Assembly (NCBI GenBank): GCA_021904315.1
Contig: CM038911.1
Location: forward strand, 17,953,390 to 18,017,389
Source of the DNA: Sphagnum magellanicum
Lineage: Eukaryota > Streptophyta > Sphagnopsida > Sphagnales > Sphagnaceae
Length of the DNA stretch: 64,000 nucleotides
Direction: 5' to 3'
Below are positions 63,143-64,000 of the stretch, piece after piece. Position 1 is the stretch's first letter. Each line of letters begins with the position of its first letter. Made by a program: the position numbers and the translations under genes. The notes beneath the pieces were generated by a model that saw nothing but the letters and a program-made list of their open reading frames with translations, was not told the origin of the DNA and did no database searches.

Positions 63143-63470
63143 CTAGTTTGAACCCTCTGCCTAATGCAGAGGTGTGTGTGTATTTGACGGTACATATTAC
63201 AAAATTACAATTACAAACTACATTTCCAAAACCTCTTTATATACGACATTCTGCATGTATCCATGGGGACCCTGGCCGCTGAAAATCTTGATGTTTGCAC
63301 TGTTTGTGACCTGTGAGATAGCAACATACAGCTGACCATGGGAATAGACCGGAGACAGCAAATATAACCCCCTTGAAGTAAACAGACCATGACAGGACAG
63401 ATGGATGACCAAACAGATGGATGAAATGATGCTTCACGACGTCCTATACTATATGTAATGATCAATTTTG
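63143..63470 (-). mobile_element. Helitron 3' end with helicase remnant
   Basis: On the minus strand a perfect 7-bp hairpin (CCTCTGC, ATTAG loop, GCAGAGG) is followed by GTTCAAA and CTAG at 63146-63143, then T. This is a textbook Helitron terminus. Just inside it, 63412-63218 encodes the last part of a Helitron helicase. The 5' end was not identified and may lie beyond the window or be lost. Confidence 0.8.
63218..63412 (-). pseudogene. Helitron helicase, last ~55 residues
   Basis: The frame reads LYLLSPVYSHGQLYVAISQV, then IKIFSGQGPHGYMQNVVYKE and a stop. HGQLYVA is the helicase motif VI region; NVVYKEVL parallels NVVYTEVL of the copy at 2031. Motif VI has Gln where the active arginine is expected. 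Sequence upstream no longer resembles helicase, so the gene is 5'-truncated. Confidence 0.8.
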
Positions 63471-64000
63471 AGAATTTTTATTTTTTTTTCCAATTTAACT
63501 AGTGTAGCCTATTCCATGTCGCCCAAGTGTGAACATATCAATATTTTGTTTGTTTGTTTTGTTTGTCATGCCCAAGTGTGAAAATATCGATATTTATTTT
63601 TTTTGTTTGTTTGTTTTGTTTGTCACGCCCAAGTATGAAAAGATCAATATTTTGTTTGTTTGTTGGTTTGTTTCGTTTGTCACACACCCAATAAATAAAT
63701 ATTTTCTTAAATAGAGTATCTATTGAGTATCACCGGAAAAAAATAAATTAAAAAATACACTCATTGGCATTTTTATTTTATTTTTAAAACGTAATGCTCG
63801 CCGGCTTTCTATATTTTGTACTGCATGCTATGGATATACTAGGAAAACACAGCACACATTCTTTCTTTTTTTTCTTTTTTTTGGTTTCCCAATGGACAAA
63901 TGGTGTAGGCAATTTGTCTTCTCTCTTTTGTAATCTACTATCAATTTGTATGAAACCCAAAAGTAATGTGAACTTTTCCCCCGATTCAGGTTGGCATTTT
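63471..64000. repeat. short tandem repeat of GCCCAAGTGTGAAAATATC type
   Basis: Three imperfect units of about 55-70 bp at 63519-63690, each with CCCAAGT.TGAA, A.ATCAATATT, a (TTTG)n tract and GTTTGTCA. The remainder to the window edge is AT-rich with no gene seen. Confidence 0.6.

Overview
The window reads as nuclear DNA of a land plant. Telomere-type TTTAGGG/CCCTAAA tracts, a plant-type ubiquitin sequence, a plastid-type IF3 gene, an AVT1-type amino acid transporter and short GT-AG introns all point that way. An intact-looking DNAAF1/LRRC50 gene, needed to assemble ciliary dyneins, indicates a lineage with swimming sperm: a moss, liverwort, lycophyte or fern (or cycad/Ginkgo) rather than a flowering plant. 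A bryophyte-like genome is my inference; the species cannot be read from the sequence.

Layout. 1-1312 (-): 5' part of a polyubiquitin gene, with a TATA box and heat-shock elements upstream. 1955 to about 3900 (-): a decayed Helitron. 5238-6054 and 12447-15105: two candidate non-autonomous Helitrons, with an AT-rich gene desert between them. 18193-22018 (+): an unrecognised two-exon gene, with an acidic repeat-rich N-terminus and an F-box-associated/kelch-like C-terminus. 23838-28129 (-): a nine-exon organelle initiation factor IF3 gene. 28200-41000: mostly repeats and AT-rich DNA. 41763-49289 (+): MSH4, 24 coding exons. 51156-56257 (+): DNAAF1/LRRC50, 11 coding exons. 57987-60424 (-): AVT1-type transporter, 4 coding exons, with a 65-bp minisatellite at its 3' end. 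63143 rightwards (-): the 3' end of another Helitron.

The exon models for IF3, MSH4, DNAAF1, AVT1 and the unknown gene were built by hand from splice signals, codon phase and remembered family sequences. In every case the exon lengths sum to a multiple of three with no internal stop. Two introns need GC donors. MSH4 (meiotic crossover) and DNAAF1 (sperm cilia) are neighbours on the same strand. Both serve the sexual phase, but nothing in the sequence proves co-regulation. No CRISPR array, rRNA or convincing tRNA gene was seen.
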